A model generated the notes under the pieces. It saw only the letters and a list, made by a program, of their open reading frames with translations, did no database searches and was not told the DNA's origin. Shown in pieces: positions 51,840 to 61,666 of a stretch of DNA of 64,000 bases (its first letter is position 1; each line of letters starts with the position of its first letter). The DNA comes from Alphaproteobacteria bacterium (GTDB lineage Bacteria; Pseudomonadota; Alphaproteobacteria; Micropepsales; Micropepsaceae): assembly GCA_016783965.1 (NCBI GenBank), contig JADHVO010000008.1, forward strand, positions 248,001 to 312,000, given 5' to 3'. The position numbers and the translations under genes are program-made.

Positions 51840-51998
51840 ACGCGCGGACGCGGTGGTCCGCGCCGTTCCCTCTGCAAATGTGGAGGCCGCGATTCTTCGC
51901 TCGAAGCAAATCGCAAGAAGAGTGTTAGCAGGAACGACATCTAATCTGGTGTGGCAGAACGTCCCGCACAAGCCGGATGATTAGGTAGAACTACCTAA

Positions 51999-53024
51999 TC
52001 AATTCTCGAGCATCACCTTGCACTGGTGCGATGGCTTGCGCAGCGCCTCGAACGCTGCGGGCAGGGCGTCCAGCGCGACAATGTCAGTGACCATATGGGC
52101 GACGTCTACGCGGTCCTGCGCGATCATCGCGATCACATAGTCGAAGTCCGCGGGCCGATAGCCGAGCACGAATTGCAGCTCGAGCTCCTTCATGATGCCC
52201 ATCAAGGGCATGATGGTATCGGGCTGCTGGCAAACACCGGCGACCACGATGCGGCTGCTGCGCGGCGCTTCGTTCATCACGTTCATCAGCATCCCGGGCA
52301 CGCCGACACATTCGAAAATCACATCCGGCCCCTTGCCCGCGATCTTCTCCACCTGGCCGAGCAGAGGCTGCGAGGGGTCGATCGCGTCGGTGGCGCCGAA
52401 CCGCGCCGCCATCTGTTTGCGGATCTCCGCCTTTTCGCTGACGATCACGTGCCGTGCGCCGAGGAACCTGGCCCACAACATGGTCGCAAGGCCGACGGGT
52501 CCGGCGCCGATCACCAGCACGGTTGCGCCACGCGCCATCTTTGCCATGTCCACCGCGTGCAGGCCCACAGCCAGCGGTTCGACCATTGCGCCTTCGCGGA
52601 AGCTCACGCACTCGGGCAGCTTGTAACCTTGGCTCCCGCCGATGCGCACGAACTCGGCGTAAGCTCCATGCGCTTGGCCCAATCCAACTGGCATGGCCTT
52701 CGCGCACATCCCACGGCCCGTCCAATTGAGGCACGGCGTGGCGTCGCCGCAGCAGATCATGGGAAAGCCGGTGACGCGGTCGCCCGGCTTCCATAGGTGC
52801 TTCACCGCGTTGCCAACCTCGAGCACCTCGCCGGCGAATTCGTGCCCCATCACCGAGCCCGCGGGCAGCGGCATGATCGTGCCCGGTTCGGTCATGTGCA
52901 GGTCTGAACCGCAGATGCCGCAGTTCTTCACCCTCAGGATGATGTCGGTCGGCTTCGGTGTGGGCGCATCGATGTCCTCGATCACCAGCGGCTTGGACAG
53001 TTCCTTGAACACGGCGGCGCGCAT
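51999..53024 (-). CDS. Zinc-dependent MDR alcohol dehydrogenase
   Basis: 341 residues. Catalytic zinc ligands in NCGICGSDLHM and GHEFAGEV; the Rossmann motif is VLVIGAGPVGLATMLWARFLGA. The structural-zinc loop is altered: only two or three of the usual four cysteines are found in the PMICCGDATPCLNWTGRGMCA region, so the structural zinc may be absent. Likely an alcohol or polyol dehydrogenase. CGGAG precedes it. Confidence 0.9.
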   Translation of the reverse strand: MRAAVFKELSKPLVIEDIDAPTPKPTDIILRVKNCGICGSDLHMTEPGTIMPLPAGSVMGHEFAGEVLEVGNAVKHLWKPGDRVTGFPMICCGDATPCLNWTGRGMCAKAMPVGLGQAHGAYAEFVRIGGSQGYKLPECVSFREGAMVEPLAVGLHAVDMAKMARGATVLVIGAGPVGLATMLWARFLGARHVIVSEKAEIRKQMAARFGATDAIDPSQPLLGQVEKIAGKGPDVIFECVGVPGMLMNVMNEAPRSSRIVVAGVCQQPDTIMPLMGIMKELELQFVLGYRPADFDYVIAMIAQDRVDVAHMVTDIVALDALPAAFEALRKPSHQCKVMLEN

Positions 53025-53100
53025 GTGATCTCCGGCCTTTTTTCGCTGCGTAGACGCGGCACGTTATGCCATGTTTCGCGTCTGGCAAGTGGAGGTACGG

Positions 53101-54516
53101 ATGATCGACACTTACGCTACGGCGCGCTCGATGCTGGCGAACCTGAAGGCGAAGAAGGTCAGTGCGCGCGAGTTGCTTGCCGCGCACATCGCGCAGAACG
53201 ACAGGATCGCAAAGAAGATCAACGCCGTCACCGAGACCGATATCCCGCGCGCCGAGAAAGATGCCGATGCGATAGACGCTGCACGCGCCAGGGGCGAACC
53301 GCTCGGCCCGCTGGCCGGTCTTCCACTGACCATCAAGGACGGCTTCGACGTCGAGAACATGCCGGCCTGGAGTGGTAATCCCGCGCTCAAGGATCGTCCG
53401 AAGAACGTCCCCGATGCCACCGTTGTCGCGGACACGCGGAAGGCCGGAGCGGTCATCTGGGCCAAGACCAATGTGCCGTTCATGCTCAGCGACATCCAGA
53501 GCTACAACGCCATCCACGGCACGACCAACAATCCGTACGACGTGACGAAGGTCCCGGGCGGTTCGTCCGGCGGCGCGGCTGCGGCGCTCGCCACCGGCGT
53601 CACGCCGCTGGAGATCGGCTCCGACATCGGCGGCTCGCTGCGTCATCCTGCCAATTTCTGCGGTATCAGTTCGCTCAAGCCCACCTGGGGCGCGCTCAGC
53701 GGCCGCGGCCATGTCCCACCGGTCGCATATTACGAATGCGACCTCGGCGTATATGGCCCGATGGCGCGCAACGTCGATGACCTGAAACTGCTCTGGAGCA
53801 TTCTGAATCACTCGGCCGAACAGCCGCGCCGCGACATCAAAGGTTCGCGCGTCGCCATCTGGAACGAGGAGGCCACCTGGCCGCTCGCCCGCGACGTGAA
53901 GGCTGGTACCGAACGCGCCGGCGAAGCACTCGCGAAAGCCGGTGTTCATGTCGAACATGCCAAGCCCGACATCGACGGCGCTTATTTGATGGACTTCTAC
54001 CTCACTATCCTTACCTCGATCATTGGTGCGGGTCTGCCGTCCGCGCTGCTCGACGCGTGGGAAGCACAGCGTCCTCAGGACAGGAAACTCGCCGCGCAGG
54101 GCGACCGCGGCGCGGGCTATCGCCTCGCCGCCACCGCCTCGGCCCGCGACGTCTATGCCGCGAACGTCAAGCAGCAGGCATACAAGGACAAGCTCGCTGA
54201 CTTCTTCATGCGCTACGACGCCATCGTCATGCCCATCTCGATGGTCACCGCCTTCCCGCACAATCAGGAAGTCGCTTTCAACGACCGCGTCCTCGATCTC
54301 GACGGCAAACAGGTGCCCTACAGCGGCATCCTGAACTGGATCTCACCGGCCACCGCCCTGCACGCGCCCGCACTCGCCGTGCCGGCCGGGCAGGCCGCCG
54401 CTGGGTTGCCGGTCGGCGTGCAGGTCGTCGGGCCATGGCACGGTGAAGACCGCCTCTTCGACTTCGCCGCGGCGATCGAGGACGGTCTCGGCGGCTTCAA
54501 ACGCCCGCCGCTTTGA
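53101..54516 (+). CDS. Amidase signature family protein
   Basis: 471 residues. The Ser-cisSer-Lys triad is visible: Lys79 in LTIKDGF, Ser155 in PGGSSGGAAAAL, and nucleophile Ser179 in SDIGGSLRHPA. It hydrolyses amides or related bonds in the cytoplasm; the substrate is unknown. GGAGG lies 7 nt before ATG 53101. Divergent from the MDR dehydrogenase. Confidence 0.94.
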   Translation: MIDTYATARSMLANLKAKKVSARELLAAHIAQNDRIAKKINAVTETDIPRAEKDADAIDAARARGEPLGPLAGLPLTIKDGFDVENMPAWSGNPALKDRPKNVPDATVVADTRKAGAVIWAKTNVPFMLSDIQSYNAIHGTTNNPYDVTKVPGGSSGGAAAALATGVTPLEIGSDIGGSLRHPANFCGISSLKPTWGALSGRGHVPPVAYYECDLGVYGPMARNVDDLKLLWSILNHSAEQPRRDIKGSRVAIWNEEATWPLARDVKAGTERAGEALAKAGVHVEHAKPDIDGAYLMDFYLTILTSIIGAGLPSALLDAWEAQRPQDRKLAAQGDRGAGYRLAATASARDVYAANVKQQAYKDKLADFFMRYDAIVMPISMVTAFPHNQEVAFNDRVLDLDGKQVPYSGILNWISPATALHAPALAVPAGQAAAGLPVGVQVVGPWHGEDRLFDFAAAIEDGLGGFKRPPL

Positions 54517-54659
54517 TCTCCATCAACGACCAGGCGTCGGACCCGCTGCCGTGTTTGGCGAAGAGGGCCCGTGCGCGTGACGATAGGTAAAGAACGTACC
54601 GCACGACGAACACACGGCGCTGTGGCATAAACCGCGCAGAATATTTGGGGAGTTGCGCC

Positions 54660-55832
54660 ATGACCATCAAACTCAAGAACGGCATCTTTCTCGCGCCCTT
54701 TCATCCGGTCGATGAAGATCCGACGCTCTGCCTTCACCGCGATCTCGAACTGCTCGAACATCTCGATCGTCTCGGTTACGAAGAGGCCTGGGTCGGTGAG
54801 CATCACTCCGCCGGGTACGAGATCATCGCGTCGCCCGAAGTGTTCATCGCCGCCGCCGCGGAGCGCACCAAGCGCATCATGCTGGGCTCCGGCGTGATCT
54901 CACTGCCGTATCACAACCCGCTGATGGCGGCGAACCGCGTGATCCAGCTCGATCACCAGACGCGCGGCCGATTCATGTTCGGCGTCGGCCCGGGCCTCTT
55001 GCCGTCGGACGCCTTCGCCATGGGCATCGATCCGTCCACGCAGCGCGACCGCATGGTCGAAGCGATCGAAGTGATCCTGCGTCTCTTCAAGGGCGAGCGC
55101 GTCACGCACAAATCCGACTGGTTCACGTTGGTTGACGCCACTTGCCAGCTGCGTCCCTACACCTGGCCGCATCCCGAGATCGCGGTTGCCTCTTCGGTCA
55201 CACCGTCGGGTGGCAAGCTCGCGGGCAAGCACGGCTTCGGCATGCTCTGCGTCGCGGCCACGCAGGAAGGCGGCTATGACGCGCTGGGCATCAACTGGAA
55301 GATCGCCAACGAAGTCGCGGCCGAGAACGGCAAGGCCATGGATCCTGCGCGTCTGCGCCTCGTCGGCCCCGTGCACATCGCCGAGACGCGTCAGGAAGCC
55401 TATGACAACGTCAAGTTCGGCCTCGAGAAGTGGCAGAGCTATTTTAGCGGCATCAGTGCCGTCGCCGGCCGCGAGGCCACGCAGGGGATGTCAGTCGAGG
55501 ACCAGGTGAAGAGCGGTGCGCTCGTTATCGGCACGCCCGACGACGCCATCGCTCAGATCCGCCGGCTCCAGGCCAAGCAGGGCGAGTTCGGAGTGTTCCT
55601 CCAGCTCGCGCACAACTGGGCGAACTTCGAGAACACCAAGAAGAGCTATGAGCTGTGGCAACGCCACGTGACTCCGGTGATCAACAAGGCGAACGAAGCA
55701 CGCGAGACCGCCTTCGACTGGGCGCGCGACAACAAGGAGCGCTTCATCGGCGCCGCGATGGGTGCCGCGATGCAGACCATCCAGAAGCACCACGAAGAAC
55801 AGGCCAAGAAGGCGACCAAGGCGGCGGAGTAG
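54660..55832 (+). CDS. LLM-class flavin-dependent monooxygenase (luciferase-like)
   Basis: 390 residues. TIM-barrel luciferase-like fold: EEAWVGEHHSAGYEIIASPEVFIAAAAERT, GSGVISLPYHNPLMAANR and LDHQTRGRFMFGVGPG are the familiar F420/FMN-type motifs; the EHH segment belongs to the bacterial-luciferase subfamily. It oxidises a hydrophobic substrate with reduced FMN. The last ~45 residues form a charged tail (AKKATKAAE end). GGGGAG precedes the ATG. Confidence 0.92.
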   Translation: MTIKLKNGIFLAPFHPVDEDPTLCLHRDLELLEHLDRLGYEEAWVGEHHSAGYEIIASPEVFIAAAAERTKRIMLGSGVISLPYHNPLMAANRVIQLDHQTRGRFMFGVGPGLLPSDAFAMGIDPSTQRDRMVEAIEVILRLFKGERVTHKSDWFTLVDATCQLRPYTWPHPEIAVASSVTPSGGKLAGKHGFGMLCVAATQEGGYDALGINWKIANEVAAENGKAMDPARLRLVGPVHIAETRQEAYDNVKFGLEKWQSYFSGISAVAGREATQGMSVEDQVKSGALVIGTPDDAIAQIRRLQAKQGEFGVFLQLAHNWANFENTKKSYELWQRHVTPVINKANEARETAFDWARDNKERFIGAAMGAAMQTIQKHHEEQAKKATKAAE

Positions 55833-55919
55833 CGCCCGCGCGCGCAACGCACAAGCGCGGGGAGGTGTCATGCAAACTGATGACACCTCCCTGCTGCGTT
55901 TCCGGCTATGCTCGCCGGC

Positions 55920-56351
55920 ATGAACCCGCATCGCATCGTCGGCGGCTGTCATTGCGGCAACATCTCATTCGTGTTCGACGCGTCCGCGCCGCTGGAACAG
56001 CTCGGACTGCGCGCCTGCCAATGCACCTTCTGCCGGTCGCACGGGGCGCGCACGACCTCCGATCCGAACGGAACCTTTGCCATCACTGTCCGCGATGATG
56101 CGAAGCTCCAGCGCTACCGCTTCGGCCTCAACACCGCCGACTTTCTGATCTGCCGCGAATGCGGCGCCTTCATCGGCGCGTTGATGGAGGAAGCGGGCAG
56201 ACGCTTCATCACCGTCAACGCCAACACCTTCCAGCCGCCACCGGCCTACGAAATTCCCGGCGTGGCGTACGATTTCGGCGGCGAGAACGTCTCCGGCCGC
56301 ACCGCCCGCCGCGCCGCCAGATGGACGCCGGTTACGGAGTTCCGCATATGA
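55920..56351 (+). CDS. GFA-family (glutathione-dependent formaldehyde-activating-like) protein
   Basis: 143 residues. Zinc cysteines in GGCHCGNI (C10, C12), CQCTFCRSHG (C33, C35, C38) and CRECGAFIG match the GFA fold. The type enzyme was proposed to bind glutathione; many members have unknown roles. Start MNPHR (ATG 55920). Overlaps the next gene (ATGA). Confidence 0.9.
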   Translation: MNPHRIVGGCHCGNISFVFDASAPLEQLGLRACQCTFCRSHGARTTSDPNGTFAITVRDDAKLQRYRFGLNTADFLICRECGAFIGALMEEAGRRFITVNANTFQPPPAYEIPGVAYDFGGENVSGRTARRAARWTPVTEFRI

Positions 56352-56875
56352 GCAAGGCTCTCGTCATCATCGATGTCCAGAAGGGCATGTGGGCACCCGG
56401 CTTCGCGCCCTACGACGACGAGGGTGTCCTCGCGCGCATCGCCGGTCTCATCGCCAAGGCGCGCGCCGCGGGTGTGCCCATCATGTATGTGCAGCATCAC
56501 GGAAAGGACGAACCCAACCATCCGCTCAAACCCGGTCTTCCTGGCTATCCCTTCCATGACGCCATCGCCCCGCATGCCGGCGATGACGTGACCGTGAAGA
56601 CGAAGTCCAGCGCCTTCCACCACACCGATCTTGACGCCAAGCTTAGGGCGCGCGGCATCGATCATCTCGTGATCACCGGCATGCAGTCGGAGTTCTGCGT
56701 CAACTCCGCAATCCGCGGCGCCTATGAGCGCGACTACAGGATCACGCTTGTTTCCGACGCGCATTCGACGGGCGATCTCGGTCCTGCGAAGGCGAAAGAC
56801 ATCATCGCCCTTCAGAACACCATCAGCCGCGACTTTGCGGAAGTGAAACCGGCAAGCGAAATCTCGTTCATTTGA
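56348..56875 (+). CDS. Isochorismatase-family cysteine hydrolase
   Basis: 175 residues. Catalytic triad positions: Asp9 (VIIDVQKGM), a Lys in the TVKTKSSAF region, and the cysteine in ITGMQSEFCVNSA. Members hydrolyse nicotinamide-, ureido- or isochorismate-type substrates. It forms a unit with the GFA gene; ATGA overlap. Confidence 0.92.
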   Translation: MSKALVIIDVQKGMWAPGFAPYDDEGVLARIAGLIAKARAAGVPIMYVQHHGKDEPNHPLKPGLPGYPFHDAIAPHAGDDVTVKTKSSAFHHTDLDAKLRARGIDHLVITGMQSEFCVNSAIRGAYERDYRITLVSDAHSTGDLGPAKAKDIIALQNTISRDFAEVKPASEISFI

Positions 56876-56928
56876 CAACTGTCCTGCCGGGCCGCAGCGC
56901 GCTATCATCGACCAAACAGGGGGCGCGC

Positions 56929-57822
56929 GTGGAGCAATTGTCCATCGGGGCAACAGTCGCTGCGACCTACGCCTTCACGTTCCGCCGTTATCTGCGAATT
57001 CTCGGCGTCACCTGGTTTCCGTCGGCTCTGACGGCGATCGCCTCCGTGTGGCTCTTCTTTCCTCTGATGGGCAGGTTTGTTGCCGCCACCGCGGCGCGCA
57101 ATCCGGCGGTATTGATGGCGAGCGTCGGTCCCCTCTTGCTGGCCGAAGCGCTGGTCCTTCTGGTTGCGCTCATGATTGGTGTCGGTGTTACCCGGCTCGC
57201 GCTTGGCCGGCCGCTGCGCTGGCCGTTTTTCTTCTTCACGCTGGGTGCAGACTTCTGGCGGCTCCTCCTGGCAGGCGTCCTGCTCGCGCTGCTCATGTTC
57301 GTGCTGCTTGTTGTTGCAAGTATCGTGCTGGGCATTGTCGTAGGCTTGCTCACGACTGCAATTCCAACCGGTTCGAATCCTGCCGCCAGCGCAACGCGGT
57401 TCGCGCCGGTCGTCGTCGGCGGCGTGTACGGCGCGATGCTCTTTCTCATGGTGCGGTTCGGCATGCTGCTGCCATCGGTCGTAATTGCGGAACAGCGCTT
57501 CGGCCTTGGCCGAAGCTGGGCCGCATCGCGCGGCAATTTTTGGCGCCTGTTGGCTGTGCTGGTCGCGACGCTGTTGCCGTTCATCATGATTGGCGCACTT
57601 CAGGTGGTTCTGTCCCGCGGGATGGCGGTCGCGTCGTCGGAGGCTACGCAGCTGGCCTGGAGCCAGCATTTCATCGGTCTGTTGAGCGCCTATCCTTACA
57701 TCTACGTGCCGGCGGTGATTGTCATTTCGCCGATCTACTACGGGTTGTTCTTCGGGTCCGGCGCCTTCGCCTATCAGGCGCTGGTGCCGACGCAAGGCGC
57801 CCAGGTGGCTGATGTCTTCTGA
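56929..57822 (+). CDS. Polytopic membrane protein of unknown function
   Basis: 297 residues from GTG 56929 (the open frame extends further to a TTG, but the AGGGGGC site supports the GTG). Six or so hydrophobic segments, with a cytoplasmic-looking FGLGRSWAASRGNFWRLL motif between them. This motif resembles glycerophosphoryl-diester-phosphodiesterase membrane-domain or DUF975-like proteins, which I cannot confirm. It follows the isochorismatase gene by 53 nt. Confidence 0.75.
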   Translation: MEQLSIGATVAATYAFTFRRYLRILGVTWFPSALTAIASVWLFFPLMGRFVAATAARNPAVLMASVGPLLLAEALVLLVALMIGVGVTRLALGRPLRWPFFFFTLGADFWRLLLAGVLLALLMFVLLVVASIVLGIVVGLLTTAIPTGSNPAASATRFAPVVVGGVYGAMLFLMVRFGMLLPSVVIAEQRFGLGRSWAASRGNFWRLLAVLVATLLPFIMIGALQVVLSRGMAVASSEATQLAWSQHFIGLLSAYPYIYVPAVIVISPIYYGLFFGSGAFAYQALVPTQGAQVADVF

Positions 57823-57893
57823 TCGGCTCAAAAATGCGCCTTGATTGTCACGGAGACCGTGCCAGAGTCCGGGTTCTTGTCAGGGGGAATTTC

Positions 57894-58283
57894 ATGAAAG
57901 CTCGCATCTTCGCGCTGGCGCTCGTGGTCGCCGCCATTCCGGCCGCCGCGCAGGCCATGACCTACAGCGCCATAGCGCTGTCGGCGTCGACTGGCGCCTA
58001 TGGCTATGCCTACGACCAGGGAAGCCAGGGCCACGCCAACCGTGTGGCGCTCGACAATTGTGCAGACCGCGCGGACGGCGCCGATGATTGCCGTATCGTG
58101 CAGTGGACTCGCGGCGCTTATTGCGCGGCGCTGGTGCTGCACCACACCGACGGCTCCTCCGTCGGATGGGGTGCGGGCTCGGCGCGGTACGAGGACGAGG
58201 CCAAGGCGATCGCATGGCGTGAGTGCCGGGCAAACAACAACGGCCACTGCGACGAGCTCGCGGCCACCGTCTGCTCGCACTGA
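57894..58283 (+). CDS. Secreted DUF4189 protein
   Basis: 129 residues with a signal peptide (1-21, ending AQA). The mature domain has SAIALSASTGAYGYAYDQ, repeated alanine-rich helices, and conserved cysteines in NCADRADGADDCRIVQW, AYCAAL, ECRANNNGHCDEL and VCSH. This spacing is DUF4189, a small disulphide-rich periplasmic or secreted domain of unknown function. Confidence 0.88.
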   Translation: MKARIFALALVVAAIPAAAQAMTYSAIALSASTGAYGYAYDQGSQGHANRVALDNCADRADGADDCRIVQWTRGAYCAALVLHHTDGSSVGWGAGSARYEDEAKAIAWRECRANNNGHCDELAATVCSH

Positions 58284-58287
58284 TACG

Positions 58288-60078
58288 TCAGATTTTTTTG
58301 CTGCCCGCAATGACGTCGGCGTAATCCGCCGGCGTCAGCGGGACGTACTGACCGCGCGCATGGTCCAGCCAGTAGAGCGGATCGCGGGTCGCGTCGGGAT
58401 CGAAACCCTCTTTTACCAAGTCCACCTTGCGCTGTTTGAACGTGCCGGTGATCTCCAGCTCCGGTAACAGCCTCACGAAGACCGGCTGCGCATACGACGG
58501 CAGATTGCGCGCGATCGCAGGTGCCAGCGAGGCGATATCGAAGCCCGAACCGGTCACCAGCGCTGCCATGCCTGCGCGCCCGTCCTGCCCCGGCACGCCA
58601 ACGCCATAGACATTCGCTTCCTTCACGCCGGGCACGACACTCAGCGCCTCCGACACTTCGCTGGTTGCCACATTCTCGCCCTTCCAGCGAAATGTGTCGC
58701 CGATACGGTCGACGAAATAGAAATAACCGTCGGCATCGCGCCGCATCAGGTCGCCGGTGCGAAACCAGCGGTCACCCTTTGCGAACACGTCCGCCAGGAC
58801 CTTCTTCTGCGTGTCCGACGCCTGGGTGTAGCCGTCGAAGGTCTTGCCCGGTGCGTTGTCGATCTTGCCGATGCATTCGCCCACTTCGCCGTCGGCGCAT
58901 TCGACGCAGCAGCCATCGCTACCGCGGATCGGCTCCTCTTTCTCGACATCGAACTTCACGATCCGCGTCGTGAAGATGCCGCGCATGTAGGACGGCACAC
59001 GCCCAACCGCGCCAGGAGTGCCGTCATAGTTCAGCATCGAAACATTGCCTTCGGTGGCCCCGTAGAACTCCACGATCTTCGGAATCGCGAAGCGTTCCTG
59101 GAAGTTCTTCCAGATCTCGGGTCGCAGCCCGTTGCCGGTGATTGTGCGGATCTTGTGGTCGCGCTCATATTTCGTGGGCGGCGCGTTCAGCAGATAGCGG
59201 CACAATTCGCCGATGTACTGGAAGATCGTTGCGTCATACCGGTGCACGTCCTCCCAGAACTCGTGCACCGAGAACTTGCGCTTCATGATCACGGCGCCGC
59301 CGGTCAGAAGCCCCATTCCGACCGCGCACACGCCGCCCGCCGAATGGTACAGCGGCAGCACGTTGTAAATGCGGTCGGTTGCCTTGACATTCAGCCCGCC
59401 GACGAAGCCGTGCATCATGAACAGCATGCGCAAATGGCTGAAGTTCGACGCCTTCGGCAAGCCGGTCGTGCCGGATGTGTAGATGTAAAAGGCCTTGTCC
59501 TTGCAAGTGATGCCGGTGCGCCAGGCCTTGTCCGCCGGCGCACCGCCTGCTGCAGCGCACGCCGCATCGAAGTCCGGCAGGCCTGGGCAGGTCCCGCCCG
59601 CGCACCACGCGGCGGGCCGTGGCTCGAGCAGCGGCGCGGCTTCCCCATAGGTCGCCGCCAGCTCTGCACCGACAATCGCCAGCTTCGCGCCGGCTATCGA
59701 AATCGAATGCGCCAGCGGTGTGCCGCGCAGATTGGTGTTGATCAGGGCCACGACCGCGCCGGCCTTCAGCAGCCCCAGCCAGGTCATCACGTATTCCGGC
59801 CTGTTCTCCATCAGGAGCGCTACGACATCGCCGCGCATCACGCCGTTACCCTTCGCCCAATGCGCCACCCGGTCCGCGCCGGCGTTCAGGGCGCGAAAGG
59901 TCATCGTCCGGTCGAGAAAATAGAACGCCACCGCGTCGGGTATCTCGCGCGCCCGCGCCTCGACCTCGTCGACGATGGTGTGCGGGCTGTCCGGCTTCAC
60001 CGCGCGCAGGCCGATGAGCGTGCGTGCGATTGCTGCGATATAAGTGGACTCGCGCTTCAGCGCGGCAGCCAGACCCAT
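58288..60078 (-). CDS. Long-chain/very-long-chain acyl-CoA synthetase (FATP-like)
   Basis: 596 residues, adenylate-forming enzyme. The AMP-binding motif is YIYTSGTTGLPKA; VEFYGATEGN, GDLMRRDADGYFYFVDRIGDTFRWKGENV and the C-terminal TGTFKQRKVDLVKEGFDP follow in order. The length and the latter motif are typical of FATP/FadD-like fatty acid transporters-acyl-CoA ligases. It probably activates very-long-chain fatty acids. Start ATG 60078. Confidence 0.93.
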   Translation of the reverse strand: MGLAAALKRESTYIAAIARTLIGLRAVKPDSPHTIVDEVEARAREIPDAVAFYFLDRTMTFRALNAGADRVAHWAKGNGVMRGDVVALLMENRPEYVMTWLGLLKAGAVVALINTNLRGTPLAHSISIAGAKLAIVGAELAATYGEAAPLLEPRPAAWCAGGTCPGLPDFDAACAAAGGAPADKAWRTGITCKDKAFYIYTSGTTGLPKASNFSHLRMLFMMHGFVGGLNVKATDRIYNVLPLYHSAGGVCAVGMGLLTGGAVIMKRKFSVHEFWEDVHRYDATIFQYIGELCRYLLNAPPTKYERDHKIRTITGNGLRPEIWKNFQERFAIPKIVEFYGATEGNVSMLNYDGTPGAVGRVPSYMRGIFTTRIVKFDVEKEEPIRGSDGCCVECADGEVGECIGKIDNAPGKTFDGYTQASDTQKKVLADVFAKGDRWFRTGDLMRRDADGYFYFVDRIGDTFRWKGENVATSEVSEALSVVPGVKEANVYGVGVPGQDGRAGMAALVTGSGFDIASLAPAIARNLPSYAQPVFVRLLPELEITGTFKQRKVDLVKEGFDPDATRDPLYWLDHARGQYVPLTPADYADVIAGSKKI

Positions 60079-60140
60079 GATGCCCGTGACAGCAATAAAC
60101 CTTCCAACGCTAGTCTTTCACGGTTAACGATCCGGAAACC

Positions 60141-60359
60141 ATGCCCGAACCGCTCGATCTTCGCGGCCTTAAGTGCCCGCTTCCTGCGCTGATGACGCGC
60201 CGTGCGCTGGCCCGTGCGCCCATTGGTCTAGAGATCGAGGTCACAGCCGATGATCCGATGGCCGCGGTCGACATCCCGCACATGTGCCACCAGGAAGGCC
60301 TCACCGTCGTCAGCCAGGCCAAAGAGGGCCAGGTTATCCGTCTCGTGATCCGTCGTTAG
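60141..60359 (+). CDS. tusA: TusA-family sulfurtransferase
   Basis: 72 residues, full length. The signature LDLRGLKCPLPAL has the sulphur-carrying cysteine Cys12, and the DDPMAAVDIPHMC block follows. TusA relays persulphide sulphur in tRNA 2-thiouridine or molybdenum-cofactor metabolism. Divergent from the acyl-CoA synthetase and convergent with the lipoprotein gene. Confidence 0.93.
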   Translation: MPEPLDLRGLKCPLPALMTRRALARAPIGLEIEVTADDPMAAVDIPHMCHQEGLTVVSQAKEGQVIRLVIRR

Positions 60360-60363
60360 GGAG

Positions 60364-60903
60364 CTAGGGCGATGCAGGCGCTGGCGGCATGGCCTTCGGG
60401 CCGATATGCGCGATTACATCGGCCGCGTTCAGCGCATGTGGGTCGGCCTTTGCCTGGGCCGGCGTCAGCATGACGATTTCCGCATAGGCCTCGTATCGTG
60501 TGCGCGGGATCGGATTGTCCATCCAGTACGGATCCCATGGGTCGTACAGCCAGCTCCGGTGATACCAGCCGAAGCCGCCATGCCAGAACGGTCCCCAATA
60601 GGGGTATCCGCCGAATGTGGAGGTGTAGGTCGTCTTCGCTTCGGTATCGCGCTGGTCGAAGGCGAACCATTCATAGCCCGCATTCTTGGTCACCTCGGCC
60701 GCTCGCAGGAGCAGAAAGTTCTCGACGGTTTCGCGCTGCGTCGCCGAATTGCCCTGGAAGGTGACCCGATACCGATTCCCGGCCAGCTGTTGGTCAGCGT
60801 AACCGGTGCCGTGCGGTCCTTCGGCCGGCTGATAGGGCGTTGTCGTGGTGCAAGCCGCCAGCAGCAGCGCGAGTGTTGTACACGCTAAATAATTGAATTT
60901 CAT
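60364..60903 (-). CDS. CC0125/CC1285-family lipoprotein
   Basis: 179 residues. Signal peptide with lipobox LLAAC (acylated cysteine ~18). The mature part has TGYADQQLAGNRYRVTFQGNSAT, then LLLRAAEVTKNAGYEWF, and a Trp/Tyr/Gly/Pro-rich low-complexity segment (YWGPFWHGGFGWYH). The pattern matches the Caulobacter CC0125/CC1285-type lipoproteins of unknown role. MKFNYL (60903) is the preferred start. Confidence 0.88.
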   Translation of the reverse strand: MKFNYLACTTLALLLAACTTTTPYQPAEGPHGTGYADQQLAGNRYRVTFQGNSATQRETVENFLLLRAAEVTKNAGYEWFAFDQRDTEAKTTYTSTFGGYPYWGPFWHGGFGWYHRSWLYDPWDPYWMDNPIPRTRYEAYAEIVMLTPAQAKADPHALNAADVIAHIGPKAMPPAPASP

Positions 60904-60984
60904 AGAAGTTCTCCGGCCCACTCACGTAACTATTCTACCACATCCCGAGTTCCCGCACGGCTGTTCTGCATTCTTTGCAGTTTA

Positions 60985-61002
60985 TAACTGACTGTTCAGT
61001 TA
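60985..61002. promoter_or_regulatory. Palindromic operator of the ABC exporter operon
   Basis: A perfect palindrome TAACTGA-CTGT-TCAGTTA, 13 bp before the TetR gene start. Half-sites of this type (ACTGA...TCAGT) are frequent TetR/AcrR operators. It fits control of the regulator and the exporter genes that follow. Confidence 0.72.
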
Positions 61003-61015
61003 GTAATTTTCGGCT

Positions 61016-61666
61016 ATGGACACCGCCCAAACCCCCGAACCACTACGCTGGACGCGCCGCAAACAGGCCCGCCCCGGCGAAATCCTCGATGCCGCTATGA
61101 AGGTGTTTGCCGAAAAGGGTTTCGCCGCGGCCCGGATGGAGGACATCGCCAAACGCGCCGGCGTCACCAAGGGAACGATCTACCTCTACTTCGAGAACAA
61201 GGAGACGGTGTTCAAGCAGCTGGTTCGCGAGGCGGTCGGCAACACCATCGCCACCGTTACCGCCGATGTCGCCTCGTACGAGGGTTCGGCCAGGTTTCTC
61301 CTGCGCATGGTGCTGACGACCATGAGCACCATGCTGATCGACAGCGACAAGGTTGTGCTGCCCAAGATCGTCATCGCCGAGAGCGCAAACTTCCCCTGGC
61401 TCGCCGATTTCTATCGCTTCGAAGTCATCGAGCGGGGGCTCGGCCTGATCGTTTCCCTCATCCAGCGCGGCATCGACCGCGGCGAATTCCGCCCGCTGCC
61501 GCCCGAACACGTTGCCCGCATCTTCATCGCGCCGATGCTTCTGAGCGCTATCTGGCGTGTGACCTTCGCCCATCTCGATCCGCTGCCTTACGACCACAAG
61601 GCGCTTATCGCCACGCATCTCGACATCCTTTTCCGCGGCCTTGCGCCCGATGGAGCCGCGCCATGA
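61016..61666 (+). CDS. TetR/AcrR regulator of the ABC exporter operon
   Basis: 216 residues. HTH at ~20-65: GEILDAAMKVFAEKGFAAARMEDIAKRAGVTKGTIYLYFENKE broken by helix turns, i.e. a textbook TetR domain with YLYF recognition. The C-terminal domain resembles the TetR_C group of efflux regulators. It overlaps the next gene (ATGA), and a palindrome lies just upstream. Confidence 0.93.
   Translation: MDTAQTPEPLRWTRRKQARPGEILDAAMKVFAEKGFAAARMEDIAKRAGVTKGTIYLYFENKETVFKQLVREAVGNTIATVTADVASYEGSARFLLRMVLTTMSTMLIDSDKVVLPKIVIAESANFPWLADFYRFEVIERGLGLIVSLIQRGIDRGEFRPLPPEHVARIFIAPMLLSAIWRVTFAHLDPLPYDHKALIATHLDILFRGLAPDGAAP

Noticed and set aside
52084..54261. Long minus-strand open frame (~725 codons) across the MDR and amidase genes
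   Set aside because: It is antisense to the amidase and out of frame with the dehydrogenase; no domain and shadow-like composition.
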